From NCBI RefSeq assembly GCF_003049525.1, contig NZ_PYWL01000006.1:171845-235844 (forward strand): a DNA stretch of 64,000 bases. The letters run 5' to 3'. This document shows positions 56,003-64,000 of the stretch, piece after piece; the stretch's first letter is position 1, and every line of letters begins with the position of its first letter. The DNA is from Lysinibacillus fusiformis. Lineage in GTDB: Bacteria; Bacillota; Bacilli; Bacillales_A; Planococcaceae. The notes under the pieces are model-generated. The model was given only the letters and a program-made list of their open reading frames with translations. It did no database searches and was not told where the DNA came from. The position numbers and the translations under genes were made by a program.

Positions 56003-56032
56003 AACGCATCCTTTTTAAAGGATGCGTTTTTT
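56003..56032 (+). terminator. Terminator of the zapA-yshE operon
   Basis: AACGCATCCTTT pairs perfectly with AAAGGATGCGTT, loop of few bases, then six T. Confidence 0.95.
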
Positions 56033-56143
56033 ATTGAGCTTATAGCAGGTGGCTTCAACTAAACCTATTAAAGCCCTGATAGGAAAAATTGTTTTTCAAA
56101 TATAGCAATATATAGGTTATTTCTAATCTGAAAAACGAGAGAA

Positions 56144-56158
56144 TGAATGAGTATTCAT
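56144..56158 (+). promoter_or_regulatory. Candidate FadR operator upstream of lcfA
   Basis: TGAATGAGTATTCAT fits the left and centre of the FadR consensus TGAATGAMTANTCATTCA; the right arm is incomplete. It lies about 185 bases before lcfA and about 110 bases before the best SigA promoter (56256). Confidence 0.6.
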
Positions 56159-56255
56159 CGTATCTACCCATACAAATCCTATTTAGAATTAGTCATAATA
56201 ATGTTGTTAAATGCATAATAATTAATCGAAAATGCGTTTATTTTCTATTTTCTGT

Positions 56256-56284
56256 TTGAAAGTGCATTTCTTTTTCATTATAAT
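56256..56284 (+). promoter_or_regulatory. SigA promoter of lcfA
   Basis: TTGAAA (56256-56261), exactly 17 bases, TATAAT (56279-56284). Start of transcription would be near 56291, giving a leader of about 38 bases. No FadR box overlaps it. Confidence 0.75.
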
Positions 56285-56328
56285 AAAATTAAGAATTGAC
56301 AAAGTTTGGGACAAAGGGGAGAGGACGT

Positions 56329-58023
56329 ATGACAGCAAAACCATGGCTAGCAAATTATCCTGAAGAAGTACCATCGTCTTTAACGTTTGAGGAAATTCCA
56401 GTGCAAGAGTTTTTGACACGCGCCTATAAGAAGAATCCATCAAAAGTAGCGATTCATTTTATGGGGAAGGATTTGACGTACACCGAACTATATGAGTCTG
56501 CTTTAAGATTCGCAAACTATTTACAATCATTAGGTGTGGAAAAGGGAGACCGAGTGGCAATTATGTTACCTAACTCGCCTCAAAGTGTAATCGCTTACTA
56601 CGGTGCCATGTATGCAGGTGCTGTTGTCGTACAAACAAATCCACTTTATACTGAACGTGAGCTTCAATATCAAATGGCAGATTCGGGTGCAAAAGTTATT
56701 CTTGTGATGGATATTTTGTACCCAAGAGTGATGAAAATTATAAAAGAAACCGCCCTAGAAAATGTCATTGTGACAGCCATCAAAGATTATTTACCATTCC
56801 CAAAAAATTTAGTCTATCCATTTATTCAAAAAAAGCAATATGGCTTTAGTGTCAAGGTTGAACATAGTGGACAAAATCATTTGTTTTCAGAAATAATGCG
56901 TTCTGCACCAATCAAGGTAATGGATCATATTCCTTTTGATTTTGAAGAAGACCTAGCATTACTACAATACACAGGTGGAACAACCGGATTCCCTAAAGGA
57001 GTCATGCTAACCCATAAAAATTTAATCGCCAATACGACAATGTGTGATGCATGGATGTATAAATGTGTGCACGGTGATGAGGTCATTATGGGTATCCTAC
57101 CATTCTTCCACGTCTATGGTATGACAACTGTTATGCTTTTATCAGTCTTCACTCAAAATAAAATGGTGCTGTTACCGAAATTTGATGCTGAAACTGCATT
57201 AAAGACAATTGATAAGCAAAAGCCAACACTTTTCCCTGGTGCGCCAACCCTATACATCGGTTTATTAAATCATCCAGACATTGCTAATTACGATTTATCA
57301 TCTATTAAGGCCTGCCTAAGTGGCTCTGCTTCATTGCCAATTGAAGTGCAAGAGAAGTTTGAAGAGGTAACAGGTGGAAAATTAGTAGAGGGTTATGGAT
57401 TAACTGAAACATCACCAGTGACACATGCTACTCCAATTTGGGGCAAGCGGGTGATTGGCTCAATAGGATTACCTTGGCCAAATACAGAAGCGATTATTTT
57501 GCGGACAGGGGATACGGAAGAATTGCCAGTTGGTGAAGTTGGTGAAATTGCAGTTAAAGGACCACAAGTGATGAAGGGCTATTGGAATCGCCCAGAGGAT
57601 ACGGCCGCTACATTTACAGATGACTGGTTTTTAACAGGAGATCTTGGCTATATGGATGAGCAAGGCTATTTCTATGTAGTGGATCGTAAAAAAGATATGA
57701 TTATTGCAGGGGGCTTTAATATATACCCTCGTGAGGTTGAAGAAGTGTTATACGAGCGTGAGGAAATTCAAGAATGCGTTGTAGCAGGTATACCTGATCC
57801 TTATCGAGGAGAAACGGTAAAAGCTTATATCGTTTTAAAAGAAGGATATTCGATTACAGAAGACGAATTAAATAAATATTGCCGTCAGCATCTAGCGTCA
57901 TTTAAAGTTCCACGGTATTATGAATTTAAAGATGAGCTGCCAAAAACAGCCGTTGGGAAAATTTTGCGCCGTACATTAGTGGATGAAGAAAAAACAAAAA
58001 TGGCGAATAAAGAAGCGAAATAA
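56329..58023 (+). CDS. lcfA: Long-chain fatty-acid-CoA ligase
   Basis: Activates fatty acids with ATP and CoA for beta-oxidation; 564 residues. AMP-forming superfamily motifs: LQYTGGTTGFPKGVMLTH (P-loop), VEGYGLTETSPVTHA, and DWFLTGDLGYMDEQGYFYVVDRKKDMI, plus the C-terminal catalytic Lys in ELPKTAVGKILRRTL. ATG 56329 behind AGGGGAGAGG; earlier in-frame TTG at 56296 overlaps a TTGACA box and is not used. First gene of the fad group; FadR control is expected. Confidence 0.95.
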   Translation: MTAKPWLANYPEEVPSSLTFEEIPVQEFLTRAYKKNPSKVAIHFMGKDLTYTELYESALRFANYLQSLGVEKGDRVAIMLPNSPQSVIAYYGAMYAGAVVVQTNPLYTERELQYQMADSGAKVILVMDILYPRVMKIIKETALENVIVTAIKDYLPFPKNLVYPFIQKKQYGFSVKVEHSGQNHLFSEIMRSAPIKVMDHIPFDFEEDLALLQYTGGTTGFPKGVMLTHKNLIANTTMCDAWMYKCVHGDEVIMGILPFFHVYGMTTVMLLSVFTQNKMVLLPKFDAETALKTIDKQKPTLFPGAPTLYIGLLNHPDIANYDLSSIKACLSGSASLPIEVQEKFEEVTGGKLVEGYGLTETSPVTHATPIWGKRVIGSIGLPWPNTEAIILRTGDTEELPVGEVGEIAVKGPQVMKGYWNRPEDTAATFTDDWFLTGDLGYMDEQGYFYVVDRKKDMIIAGGFNIYPREVEEVLYEREEIQECVVAGIPDPYRGETVKAYIVLKEGYSITEDELNKYCRQHLASFKVPRYYEFKDELPKTAVGKILRRTLVDEEKTKMANKEAK

Positions 58024-58038
58024 ATACGTGGTAAAGTA

Positions 58039-58065
58039 TTGACAAGCAATGATGTAAAATATAAT
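58039..58065 (+). promoter_or_regulatory. Probable SigA promoter of fadR-fadB
   Basis: TTGACA (58039-58044) and TATAAT (58060-58065) with a short 15-base spacer; TAATAT two bases later would give 17. The start site would fall in the palindrome described next, so FadR binding there would block initiation. Confidence 0.6.
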
Positions 58066-58102
58066 ATGAAAATATGAATGAATGACCATTCATATTTTCA
58101 TA
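58065..58102 (+). promoter_or_regulatory. Perfect 16-bp dyad with FadR box (operator and/or terminator)
   Basis: TATGAAAATATGAATG (58065-58080) and CATTCATATTTTCATA (58087-58102) are perfect inverted copies with a 6-base centre. The middle contains TGAATGACCATTCAT, a FadR-type site. A run of seven T follows, so in transcripts coming from lcfA the same DNA can form a rho-independent terminator. Confidence 0.8.
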
Positions 58103-58171
58103 TTTTTTTAGGTTCTCACGTCATACTTGATTATGTTGACGTGCGCATGTTTTTTAGGTGGTGATATAAAA

Positions 58172-58753
58172 GTGAAACGAGATAAGCCAAAATATAAACA
58201 AATTATTGATGCAGCTGTCATCGTTATTGCGGAAAATGGGTATCACCAAGCGCAAGTATCGAAAATCGCCAAACAGGCTGGGGTGGCCGATGGAACAATC
58301 TATTTATATTTTAAAAATAAAGAAGATATATTAATTTCTGTCTTTAATGAAAAAATGGCTGTTTTTGTAGAGTCATTACAAGATATAATAGAAAATGGGA
58401 ATACGTCTAAAGACAAACTTTCCCGAATGATTGAAAATCATTTTAATGTTCTAGCGACAGATCGATACCTAGCAACCGTCACACAATTAGAGCTTCGCCA
58501 ATCAAATAAAGACTTACGACTAAAAATTAATTCAGTATTACGTGAGTATTTACATTTACTTGATCAAATTTTAATCGAAGGTATGCTTTCAGGTGAGTTC
58601 AATCAAACGATGGATGTACGCTTGGCACGTCAAATGGTTTTTGGAACAATCGATGAAACTATTACGTCGTGGGTTATGAATGACTATCGATATGATTTGA
58701 TGGAGCAGGTTCCGAAGGTTCAGGCATTAATCCTGAACGCCATTAAAGGTTAA
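58172..58753 (+). CDS. fadR: TetR-family fatty-acid regulator FadR
   Basis: 193 residues (B. subtilis FadR/YsiA: 194). N-terminal [50 protein letters not shown]. The C-terminal ligand domain has [19 protein letters not shown] and [22 protein letters not shown]. It represses beta-oxidation genes and is released by long-chain acyl-CoA. GTG 58172 is chosen because AGGTGGTG lies 8 bases upstream. The operator 58065-58102 is directly in front, so autoregulation is likely. Confidence 0.95.
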   Translation: MKRDKPKYKQIIDAAVIVIAENGYHQAQVSKIAKQAGVADGTIYLYFKNKEDILISVFNEKMAVFVESLQDIIENGNTSKDKLSRMIENHFNVLATDRYLATVTQLELRQSNKDLRLKINSVLREYLHLLDQILIEGMLSGEFNQTMDVRLARQMVFGTIDETITSWVMNDYRYDLMEQVPKVQALILNAIKG

Positions 58754-58767
58754 AAGGATGTGGAGAA

Positions 58768-59541
58768 ATGGAATTTCTAAGTTGGAAAGTGGAAGATGGG
58801 GTAGCAAATATTACAATTGCACGTCCACCAGCAAATGCATTATCTCGCGGTATTATTGCAGAAGTAAATTCTGTGCTAGATGCTGTAGAACATGATGATG
58901 CTGTAAGAGTCCTTGTACTTCATGGTGAAGGCCGTTTCTTCTCTGCAGGTGCAGATATTAAAGAATTTACTGGGGTAGAATCTGGAGAAGAGTTTACGAA
59001 GCTAGCTAGCAATGGACAGCAAGTATTTGAGCGTGTGGAATCATTCCCTAAGCCGATTATCGCAGCTATTCATGGTGCAGCATTAGGCGGTGGGCTTGAG
59101 CTAGCAATGAGCTGTCATATGCGCTTTGTGACGGAATCAGCGAAACTAGGTTTACCTGAGTTACAATTAGGCCTTATTCCTGGCTTCGGCGGTACGCAAC
59201 GACTACCACGTTATGTTGGTGTAGCAAAGGCTGCTGAAATGATGTTTACGAGCGAACCGATTTCCGGTACAGAAGCTGTGCAATGGGGCTTAGCAAACCG
59301 TGCATTCTCAGAAGAGACACTGTTAGAGGAAACATTAAATATTGCAAAGAATATTGCCAAGAAGAGCCCAATTGCTTTGAAGGCAGCTATTCAAACCTTG
59401 CAATATGCAAAGCATGCTTCATTTTATGAAGGGATTGAAGCGGAAGCGAAATCCTTTGGCACAGTATTCATCACAGAAGATGCAAAAGAAGGAATTCAAG
59501 CATTCATTGAAAAGCGAGAGCCTATGTTTACTGGCAAATAA
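58768..59541 (+). CDS. fadB: Enoyl-CoA hydratase
   Basis: 257-residue crotonase-fold enzyme of the beta-oxidation pathway. Oxyanion-hole segments [12 protein letters not shown] and [21 protein letters not shown], catalytic Glu region [20 protein letters not shown]. Fifteen bases after fadR and probably in the same transcript, as in B. subtilis (fadR-fadB-etfB-etfA). Confidence 0.94.
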   Translation: MEFLSWKVEDGVANITIARPPANALSRGIIAEVNSVLDAVEHDDAVRVLVLHGEGRFFSAGADIKEFTGVESGEEFTKLASNGQQVFERVESFPKPIIAAIHGAALGGGLELAMSCHMRFVTESAKLGLPELQLGLIPGFGGTQRLPRYVGVAKAAEMMFTSEPISGTEAVQWGLANRAFSEETLLEETLNIAKNIAKKSPIALKAAIQTLQYAKHASFYEGIEAEAKSFGTVFITEDAKEGIQAFIEKREPMFTGK

Positions 59542-59657
59542 ATTTCCCATATGTCGATAGTAACGAGCAAGGATGTTATCGATGTTATTGAAACTAAATA
59601 TATATAATATTTATAAGTTTACTTAGAATTATAAAACGTTCCAGGAGGTATGGATAT

Positions 59658-60431
59658 ATGAATATTTTTGCATTAATTAAACGTACGTTTGATACAGAAG
59701 AAAAAATCGTTGTGTCGGGTGGTAAAATCCAAGAGGACGGCGCAGAATTCATTATTAACCCTTACGATGAATATGCCATCGAAGAAGCAATCCAAGTGCG
59801 TGACGCTGCTGGCGGTAAAGTGACGGTAGTAACAATTGGCGGCGAGGATGCTGAGAAGCAATTACGAACAGCGCTAGCAATGGGCGCTGATGAAGCAGTG
59901 CTTATCAATACGGAAGATGATTTAGATGAATTAGATCAAAATGCTGCTGCTTTTCTATTAGCAGAATACTTAAAAGATAAAGATGCTGATTTAATTTTAA
60001 CAGGAAATGTTGCGATTGATGGTGGTTCTGGTCAAGTGGGTCCACGTGTTGCAGATTTATTAGATATTAATTATGTAACAACGATTACAAAGCTTGAGAT
60101 TGATGGAACTTCTGCAAAAATTGTTCGTGATATAGAAGGAGATTCAGAAGTAATTGAAACTTCCTTACCGCTGTTAGTAACAGCTCAACAAGGTTTAAAT
60201 GAGCCACGTTATCCATCTCTACCAGGTATTATGAAAGCGAAGAAGAAACCGCTTGCAGAGCTTGAATTAGATGATTTAGATATCGATGAAGATGACGTAG
60301 AAGTGAAGATTGAAACGGTTGATATCTTCTTACCAGCTCAAAAAGCAGCAGGCCGTGTTCTTGAAGGCGACCTTTCTGTACAAGTAAAAGAATTGGTAAA
60401 TCTACTTCACACAGAAGCAAAAGTAGTTTAA
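59658..60431 (+). CDS. etfB: Electron transfer flavoprotein beta subunit
   Basis: 257 residues, takes electrons from acyl-CoA dehydrogenases together with EtfA. Landmarks: INPYDEYAIEEAIQVRDAAGGKVTVVTIG, LTGNVAIDGGSGQVGPRVADLL and LNEPRYPSLPGIMKAKKKPL. AGGAGG before the ATG at 59658. The 116-base gap after fadB may hold a minor promoter, but no clear one is seen. Confidence 0.95.
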   Translation: MNIFALIKRTFDTEEKIVVSGGKIQEDGAEFIINPYDEYAIEEAIQVRDAAGGKVTVVTIGGEDAEKQLRTALAMGADEAVLINTEDDLDELDQNAAAFLLAEYLKDKDADLILTGNVAIDGGSGQVGPRVADLLDINYVTTITKLEIDGTSAKIVRDIEGDSEVIETSLPLLVTAQQGLNEPRYPSLPGIMKAKKKPLAELELDDLDIDEDDVEVKIETVDIFLPAQKAAGRVLEGDLSVQVKELVNLLHTEAKVV

Positions 60432-60468
60432 AAAATCGAATCTTAAAGGGTAACGGAGGGAATATGCT

Positions 60469-61446
60469 ATGTCAAAAAAAGTATTAGTATTAAGTGAAGT
60501 TCGTGAAGGAAGCTTACGTAATGTTTCTTTCGAAGCAATTGCAGCTGCAAAACAAATCGCTGATGGTGGCGAGGTTGTAGGGGTACTTTTAGGGGATGCT
60601 GTAGCAAATTTAACAGGTCCATTATTTGAATACGGTGCTGATCGAGTTGTAACGGTGGAACACCCACATTTAAAACAATATACATCTGATGGCTATAGTC
60701 AAGCACTACTAGCTGTTATTGAGCAAGAAAAGCCAGCTGGCATTGTCTTTGGCCATACGGCAAATGGGAAAGATTTATCGCCAAAAATTGCAAGTAAATT
60801 ACAAGCAGGTTTAGTATCTGATGTTACTACAATTGAAGGCGCAGGCGATGATGTTGTATTCATCCGACCAATCTACTCGGGTAAAGCTTTTGAAAAGGTG
60901 AAAGTAAAAGACGGAATTGTATTAGCATCTATTCGTCCAAATAACATTGCACCTTTAGAAAAAGTTGATGGTAAAACAGGAGATGTTTCGGCAGTTACTG
61001 TAGAAATTACAAACCTTCGCACAATTATTAAAGAGGTTGTTCGTAAATCTTCAGAAGGTGTTGACTTATCAGAGGCAAAAGTAGTAGTTGCTGGTGGCCG
61101 TGGTGTAAAATCTGAAGAAGGATTTGAGCCACTAAAAGAGCTTGCAGATTTACTAGGTGGTGCAGTAGGAGCATCACGTGGTGCATGTGATGCTGAGTAT
61201 TGTGACTATTCACTGCAAATTGGTCAAACTGGTAAGGTTGTAACGCCTGATCTTTATATTGCTGCTGGTATTTCAGGGGCTATTCAGCATTTAGCAGGAA
61301 TGTCAAACTCTAAAGTCATTGTTGCTATCAATAAAGATCCTGAAGCAAATATTTTCAAAGTAGCCGATTATGGAATCGTTGGAGATTTATTTGAAGTAGT
61401 TCCGCTTCTAATTGAGGAATTTAAGGCTTTAAAAGTGAATGCATAA
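60469..61446 (+). CDS. etfA: Electron transfer flavoprotein alpha subunit
   Basis: 325 residues. N-terminal domain with VLVLSEVREGSLRNVSFEAIAAAK and FGHTANGKDLSPKIASKL; C-terminal FAD-binding domain with VVAGGRGVKSEEGFEPLKELADLLGGAVGASR, QIGQTGKVVTPDLYIAAGISGAIQHLAGM and AINKDPEANIFKVADYGIVGDLFEVVP. Forms the FAD-containing heterodimer with EtfB and passes electrons to the quinone pool. Confidence 0.97.
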   Translation: MSKKVLVLSEVREGSLRNVSFEAIAAAKQIADGGEVVGVLLGDAVANLTGPLFEYGADRVVTVEHPHLKQYTSDGYSQALLAVIEQEKPAGIVFGHTANGKDLSPKIASKLQAGLVSDVTTIEGAGDDVVFIRPIYSGKAFEKVKVKDGIVLASIRPNNIAPLEKVDGKTGDVSAVTVEITNLRTIIKEVVRKSSEGVDLSEAKVVVAGGRGVKSEEGFEPLKELADLLGGAVGASRGACDAEYCDYSLQIGQTGKVVTPDLYIAAGISGAIQHLAGMSNSKVIVAINKDPEANIFKVADYGIVGDLFEVVPLLIEEFKALKVNA

Positions 61447-61454
61447 AGGTTATT

Positions 61455-61484
61455 GCAGGAAGGGATGAGCCTTCCTGCTTTTTT
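61455..61484 (+). terminator. Terminator of the fad/etf operon
   Basis: GCAGGAAGG pairs with CCTTCCTGC around a 6-base loop, then six T. Confidence 0.93.
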
Positions 61485-61594
61485 CATTTTCTAAGCAAGT
61501 AACTGCTATTTGAAAATTATCGCAAAATAAAATATTGACATAACTAACAGTTGCGATTATAGTGTTGAATAATCATTAAATTTACAATCATAAT

Positions 61595-61872
61595 GTTTTT
61601 AAACGCAAAGATTAGGAGTAGTAAAAGCTCATTATTCGGTAAAGAGAGCTGCGGGTTGGTGCAACGCAGACCAATAAGACTTTGAACTTGCCTAGGAGTG
61701 GTAAGATAAATGGAATTGTCTGATTATTCTATTTGTTTGACGATTAACCTTCGTTACAAGGTTTTAAGTTGGGTTCATATTGAGCCAATTAGAGTGGTAC
61801 CGCGGTTTGCTTATGGCATATCGTCTCTTCTTTCATTTGATGATGAAGGAACAGACGGTATGCCTTTTTTGA
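61595..61872 (+). ncRNA. T-box leader of the yvbW-like permease (probably leucine)
   Basis: Core AGAGTGGTACCGCGG at 61791-61805 and a long terminator stem, GGCATATCGTCTC paired with the GACGGTATGCC side (G-U pairs included), followed by six T (61815-61870). Stem I upstream has GGAGTAGTAAAAG. A CTT after TTTGAA (about 61690) sits in the place of the specifier, suggesting tRNA-Leu, which agrees with the Leu T-box of B. subtilis yvbW. The leader looks intact although the gene behind it is frameshifted. Confidence 0.9.
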
Positions 61873-61890
61873 TTTTTAGGAGGTAGGAAA

Positions 61891-63236
61891 GTGGAAAAGA
61901 ACAATCAGCAACAATTAAAACGAACAATGACCTCGCGTCACATTACGATGATGGCATTAGGTGGTGCTATTGGCGCAGGATTATTTAAAGGAAGTAGTGC
62001 AGCCATCGATATGGCAGGTCCATCAGTGCTCATAGCCTATTTATTAGGGGCATTATTTTACTATTTGTTATGCAAGGTCTTGCAGAAATGGCAGTCCGCA
62101 ATAAAGAGGCAAGAACGTTTAGAGATTTAGTTGAATCCGTTTTAGGTAAATATCCAGCTTATTTTTTAGACTGGATTTATTGGAAGATGTGGGTATTAAA
62201 TATTGCTGCCGAATCTGTAGTGGCCGCTATTTTTATTCAATATTGGCTGCCTGAATATCCAATTTGGATATTGGCGTTATCTGTCTCGGTGCTAGTGACA
62301 GCTATTAATCTGTTATCTGTGAAGATTTTTGCTGAAACGGAATATTGGCTAGCATTGATTAAAATTACAGTTATTATTGTATTTATTATTGCAGGACTCA
62401 TTTTATTGCTTGTCTCATTTGGTCATCATAGTGCTGTAGGTTTCTCTAACTTAACTTCGCACGGTGGTTTTTTCCCAAATGAATCAATGGGATTAATTGC
62501 AGCTATGCTTGTGGTGATCTATTCCTATGGTGGAACGGAAATCATAGGGATTACATTAGCTGAAACAAAAAATCCTGAAAAGGTAGTCCCAAAAGCTGTG
62601 CGCAGTACATTAATCCGAATTGTTACTTTCTATTTACTGCCATTCTTTATTATTGTTAGTTTGATTCCTTGGAATGAAGTGAATGGAGTACCAGAAAGTC
62701 CATTTGTCATGGTATTTAAAATGATCGGAATTCCTGGCGCGGATCATATTATGAATGCTGTCGTTTTACTTGCCATTATTTCTTCGATGAATTCGGGCCT
62801 TTATGGTTCATCCCGTGTACTTTATACGCAAGCGGTAGACGGTCGTGTCCCTAAAATATTTGCTCAATTATCCAAAAGAAATGTTCCCGTATATGCGATT
62901 TTGATGTGTACTTTAGCATTGTATGTAGGTGTCATCTTTTCGTTATATGCTGGAAGCAAGACGTTTGATTTTCTAATGGGGTCACTTGGATATACTGTAT
63001 TATTTATTTGGTTAATTATTGCAATAGCCCATTTAAAATCAAGAAAAAAACAGTCATCCAACTCAAGTGTGTATGAAGTGAAATGGTACCCTTATACTAC
63101 TTGGATAGCGATTATTGCGTTGAGTACGATCTTAATTGGTATTATTTTTACCACTTCAATAATCGTGACAGGTATTACTTTAGCAATCTACATTTTCATT
63201 ACGTTAACTTATTTATGGAAAGGCCGTCATCAATAG
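61891..63236 (+). pseudogene. yvbW: Amino-acid permease, YvbW-like, with frameshift
   Basis: APC-superfamily amino-acid permease interrupted by one frameshift. Part 1 (from 61891) reads to about 62071: LKRTMTSRHITMMALGGAIGAGLFKGSS, then AYLLGALFYYLL. Part 2 in another frame begins at ATG 62070: MQGLAEMAVRNKEARTFRDLVES and continues to 63236 through about ten membrane helices. Joined at TTGTT/ATG, the two parts give a full protein of about 448 residues, so a single lost base explains it. The second part might still be made if ATG 62070 is used, but it would lack the first helices. A sequencing error is possible, though no long homopolymer is present. Confidence 0.88.
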
Positions 63237-63325
63237 AATTAATCGATAGCATTTAATTTTTCAACACGGATTTTCATAAAAAATACATTACAGGCAGATT
63301 GTTCGCTCAAGTGAATTTATCCATG

Positions 63326-63334
63326 CTATACTAC
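63326..63334 (+). promoter_or_regulatory. Extended -10 of trxA
   Basis: TGCTATACT (63326-63334): TATACT with TG one base upstream. No convincing -35 at the right distance. It lies about 30 bases before trxA. Confidence 0.5.
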
Positions 63335-63363
63335 AATCATAGTAAGTTTAAGGAGGATTTCAA

Positions 63364-63675
63364 ATGGCAATTGTACATGCAACAGATGCTACGTTCCAAA
63401 GCGATATTAAAGAAGGGTTAGTATTAGTGGACTTTTGGGCTGCTTGGTGCGGACCTTGTAAAATGATTGGGCCAGTTCTTGAAGAAATGGACGCTGCAGG
63501 TAGTGCGGCTAAAATTGTAAAAGTTGATGTAGATAATAACCAAGGTACTGCTGCTGAGTATCAAATCATGTCAATCCCATCATTATTATTATTTAAAGAT
63601 GGAGAATTAGTTGACAAAACTGTAGGCTTCCAACCGAAAGAAGCTTTAGAAGCATTTATCGCAAAACATGCGTAA
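63364..63675 (+). CDS. trxA: Thioredoxin
   Basis: 103-residue general disulfide reductase. Active site W-C29-G-P-C32 in DFWAAWCGPCKMIGPVLEEM, cis-proline in IMSIPSLLLFKDGELV. AAGGAGG before the ATG. In B. subtilis trxA also follows the etf genes. Its terminator region is interrupted by the mobile element described next. Confidence 0.97.
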   Translation: MAIVHATDATFQSDIKEGLVLVDFWAAWCGPCKMIGPVLEEMDAAGSAAKIVKVDVDNNQGTAAEYQIMSIPSLLLFKDGELVDKTVGFQPKEALEAFIAKHA

Positions 63676-63713
63676 TGAATGAAGTTCACAAAAGCCGGAC
63701 CATCAATGAACTG

Positions 63714-63759
63714 CCCCGTAAAAGTTAGACATTAATCTAACTTTTACGGGGGTTTTTTT
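63714..63759 (+). terminator. Terminator-like hairpin in the IS end
   Basis: 16-bp perfect stem with a 6-base loop and a run of T just before the transposase ATG. It would block transcription entering from trxA and may now serve as the trxA terminator. Confidence 0.82.
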
Positions 63760-64000
63760 ATGACAAAAGTAAGTGTTGAACAACGTATTCAAGCAGTTCA
63801 ACGATATTTAAATGGAAATGAAACTTTGATCGAAATTGCGAATGATATCGGTGTGACAGCTCAGATTGTCAGTGAATGGGTTCGCCGTTATCAAAAAAAT
63901 GGCGTAGAGACTTTCTTAAAGTCCTATACAAACTATTCAGCTGACTATAAAATGAATGTACTTAATTATATGAACGAGACAGGTACATCTTCGAGAGACA
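63760..64000 (+). CDS. IS3-family transposase OrfA, N-terminal part
   Basis: 80 codons to the window end; incomplete at the 3' side. Sequence VEQRIQAVQRYLNGNETLIEIAND, then IGVTAQIVSEWVRRYQKNG, is the helix-turn-helix of IS3/IS150-type OrfA proteins, which bind the element ends. The ATG follows the T-run of the hairpin with almost no leader, so no ribosome binding site is seen; expression is probably low. Confidence 0.85.
   Translation, partial: MTKVSVEQRIQAVQRYLNGNETLIEIANDIGVTAQIVSEWVRRYQKNGVETFLKSYTNYSADYKMNVLNYMNETGTSSRD

Larger units (their letters stand above)
63707..64000 (+). mobile_element. Left end of an IS3-family insertion sequence
   Basis: The end is placed at TGAACTGCCCCGTAAAAG (63707), which resembles terminal repeats of IS3-group elements. 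A perfect 16-bp hairpin, CCCCGTAAAAGTTAGA with TCTAACTTTTACGGGG (63714-63751), is followed by seven T and then directly by the transposase start. The element runs out of the window, so its length, right end and target duplication are not visible. Confidence 0.8.

Noticed and set aside
59588..59616. SigA promoter in front of etfB
   Set aside because: TTGAAA is followed by TATAAT at only 9 bases and by a weak TTATAA at 17; not convincing.
62055..62080. Programmed -1 frameshift in the yvbW-like gene
   Set aside because: No slippery heptamer of the X-XXY-YYZ type at the junction and no following pseudoknot seen; permeases of this family are not made this way.

Overview
The window looks like chromosome of a low-GC, spore-forming Bacillales bacterium, most likely Lysinibacillus (L. 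sphaericus/fusiformis type). Three things support this: gene order is close to the Bacillus subtilis icd-to-trxA region, there are small spore protein genes, and there is a sphaericolysin-like cholesterol-dependent cytolysin. Genus is an inference from content and order, not from a search.

Layout. (1) 1-8034: end of icd, mdh, a MaoC-like hydratase gene, phoPR, a CidAB/LrgAB-type pair and hflKC. (2) 8178-17369: an unrecognised membrane protein gene, a 21-bp tandem repeat, then polA-mutM-coaE-gapB-nrdR-dnaB-dnaI (DNA replication and repair, gluconeogenesis). (3) 17430-23958: T-box plus thrS, the L20-type leader plus infC-rpmI-rplT, ysdA, ysdB (opposite strand, SigW-type promoter), a dimeric-type dUTPase and ysdC. 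(4) 24108-44429: a lineage-variable segment carrying the cytolysin, argF, a ytm-like sulfur-compound uptake/oxidation cluster with its LysR regulator, a glcD-type oxidase, sspI, an orphan sigma factor, a membrane EAL protein, sspH, a LysM/GH18 spore-type hydrolase, a berberine-bridge oxidase, an RsbQ-PAS-GGDEF pair and a Nudix hydrolase. (5) 44617-56032: ysgA, T-box plus pheST, rnhC (opposite strand), zapA-cvpA-polX-mutS2-yshE and a 26-residue membrane peptide. (6) 56144-63675: the FadR fatty-acid regulon lcfA-fadR-fadB-etfB-etfA, a T-box plus a frameshifted yvbW-like permease, and trxA. (7) 63707-64000: the left end of an IS3-family element that appears to have landed in the trxA terminator.

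Most of the window is conserved housekeeping sequence. The most unusual item is an RsbQ-like hydrolase gene followed by a gene that joins an RsbP-type PAS domain and coiled coil to an active-looking GGDEF domain instead of the PP2C phosphatase of B. subtilis RsbP. This suggests an energy- or ligand-sensing module rewired to c-di-GMP. Other points of interest are dnaI, which apparently starts at ATC; an ABC importer gene set without its ATPase gene; a perfect 16-bp dyad that merges fadR promoter, FadR box and terminator-like hairpin; three regularly spaced half-sites upstream of the cytolysin; and a candidate 31-codon gene after argF.
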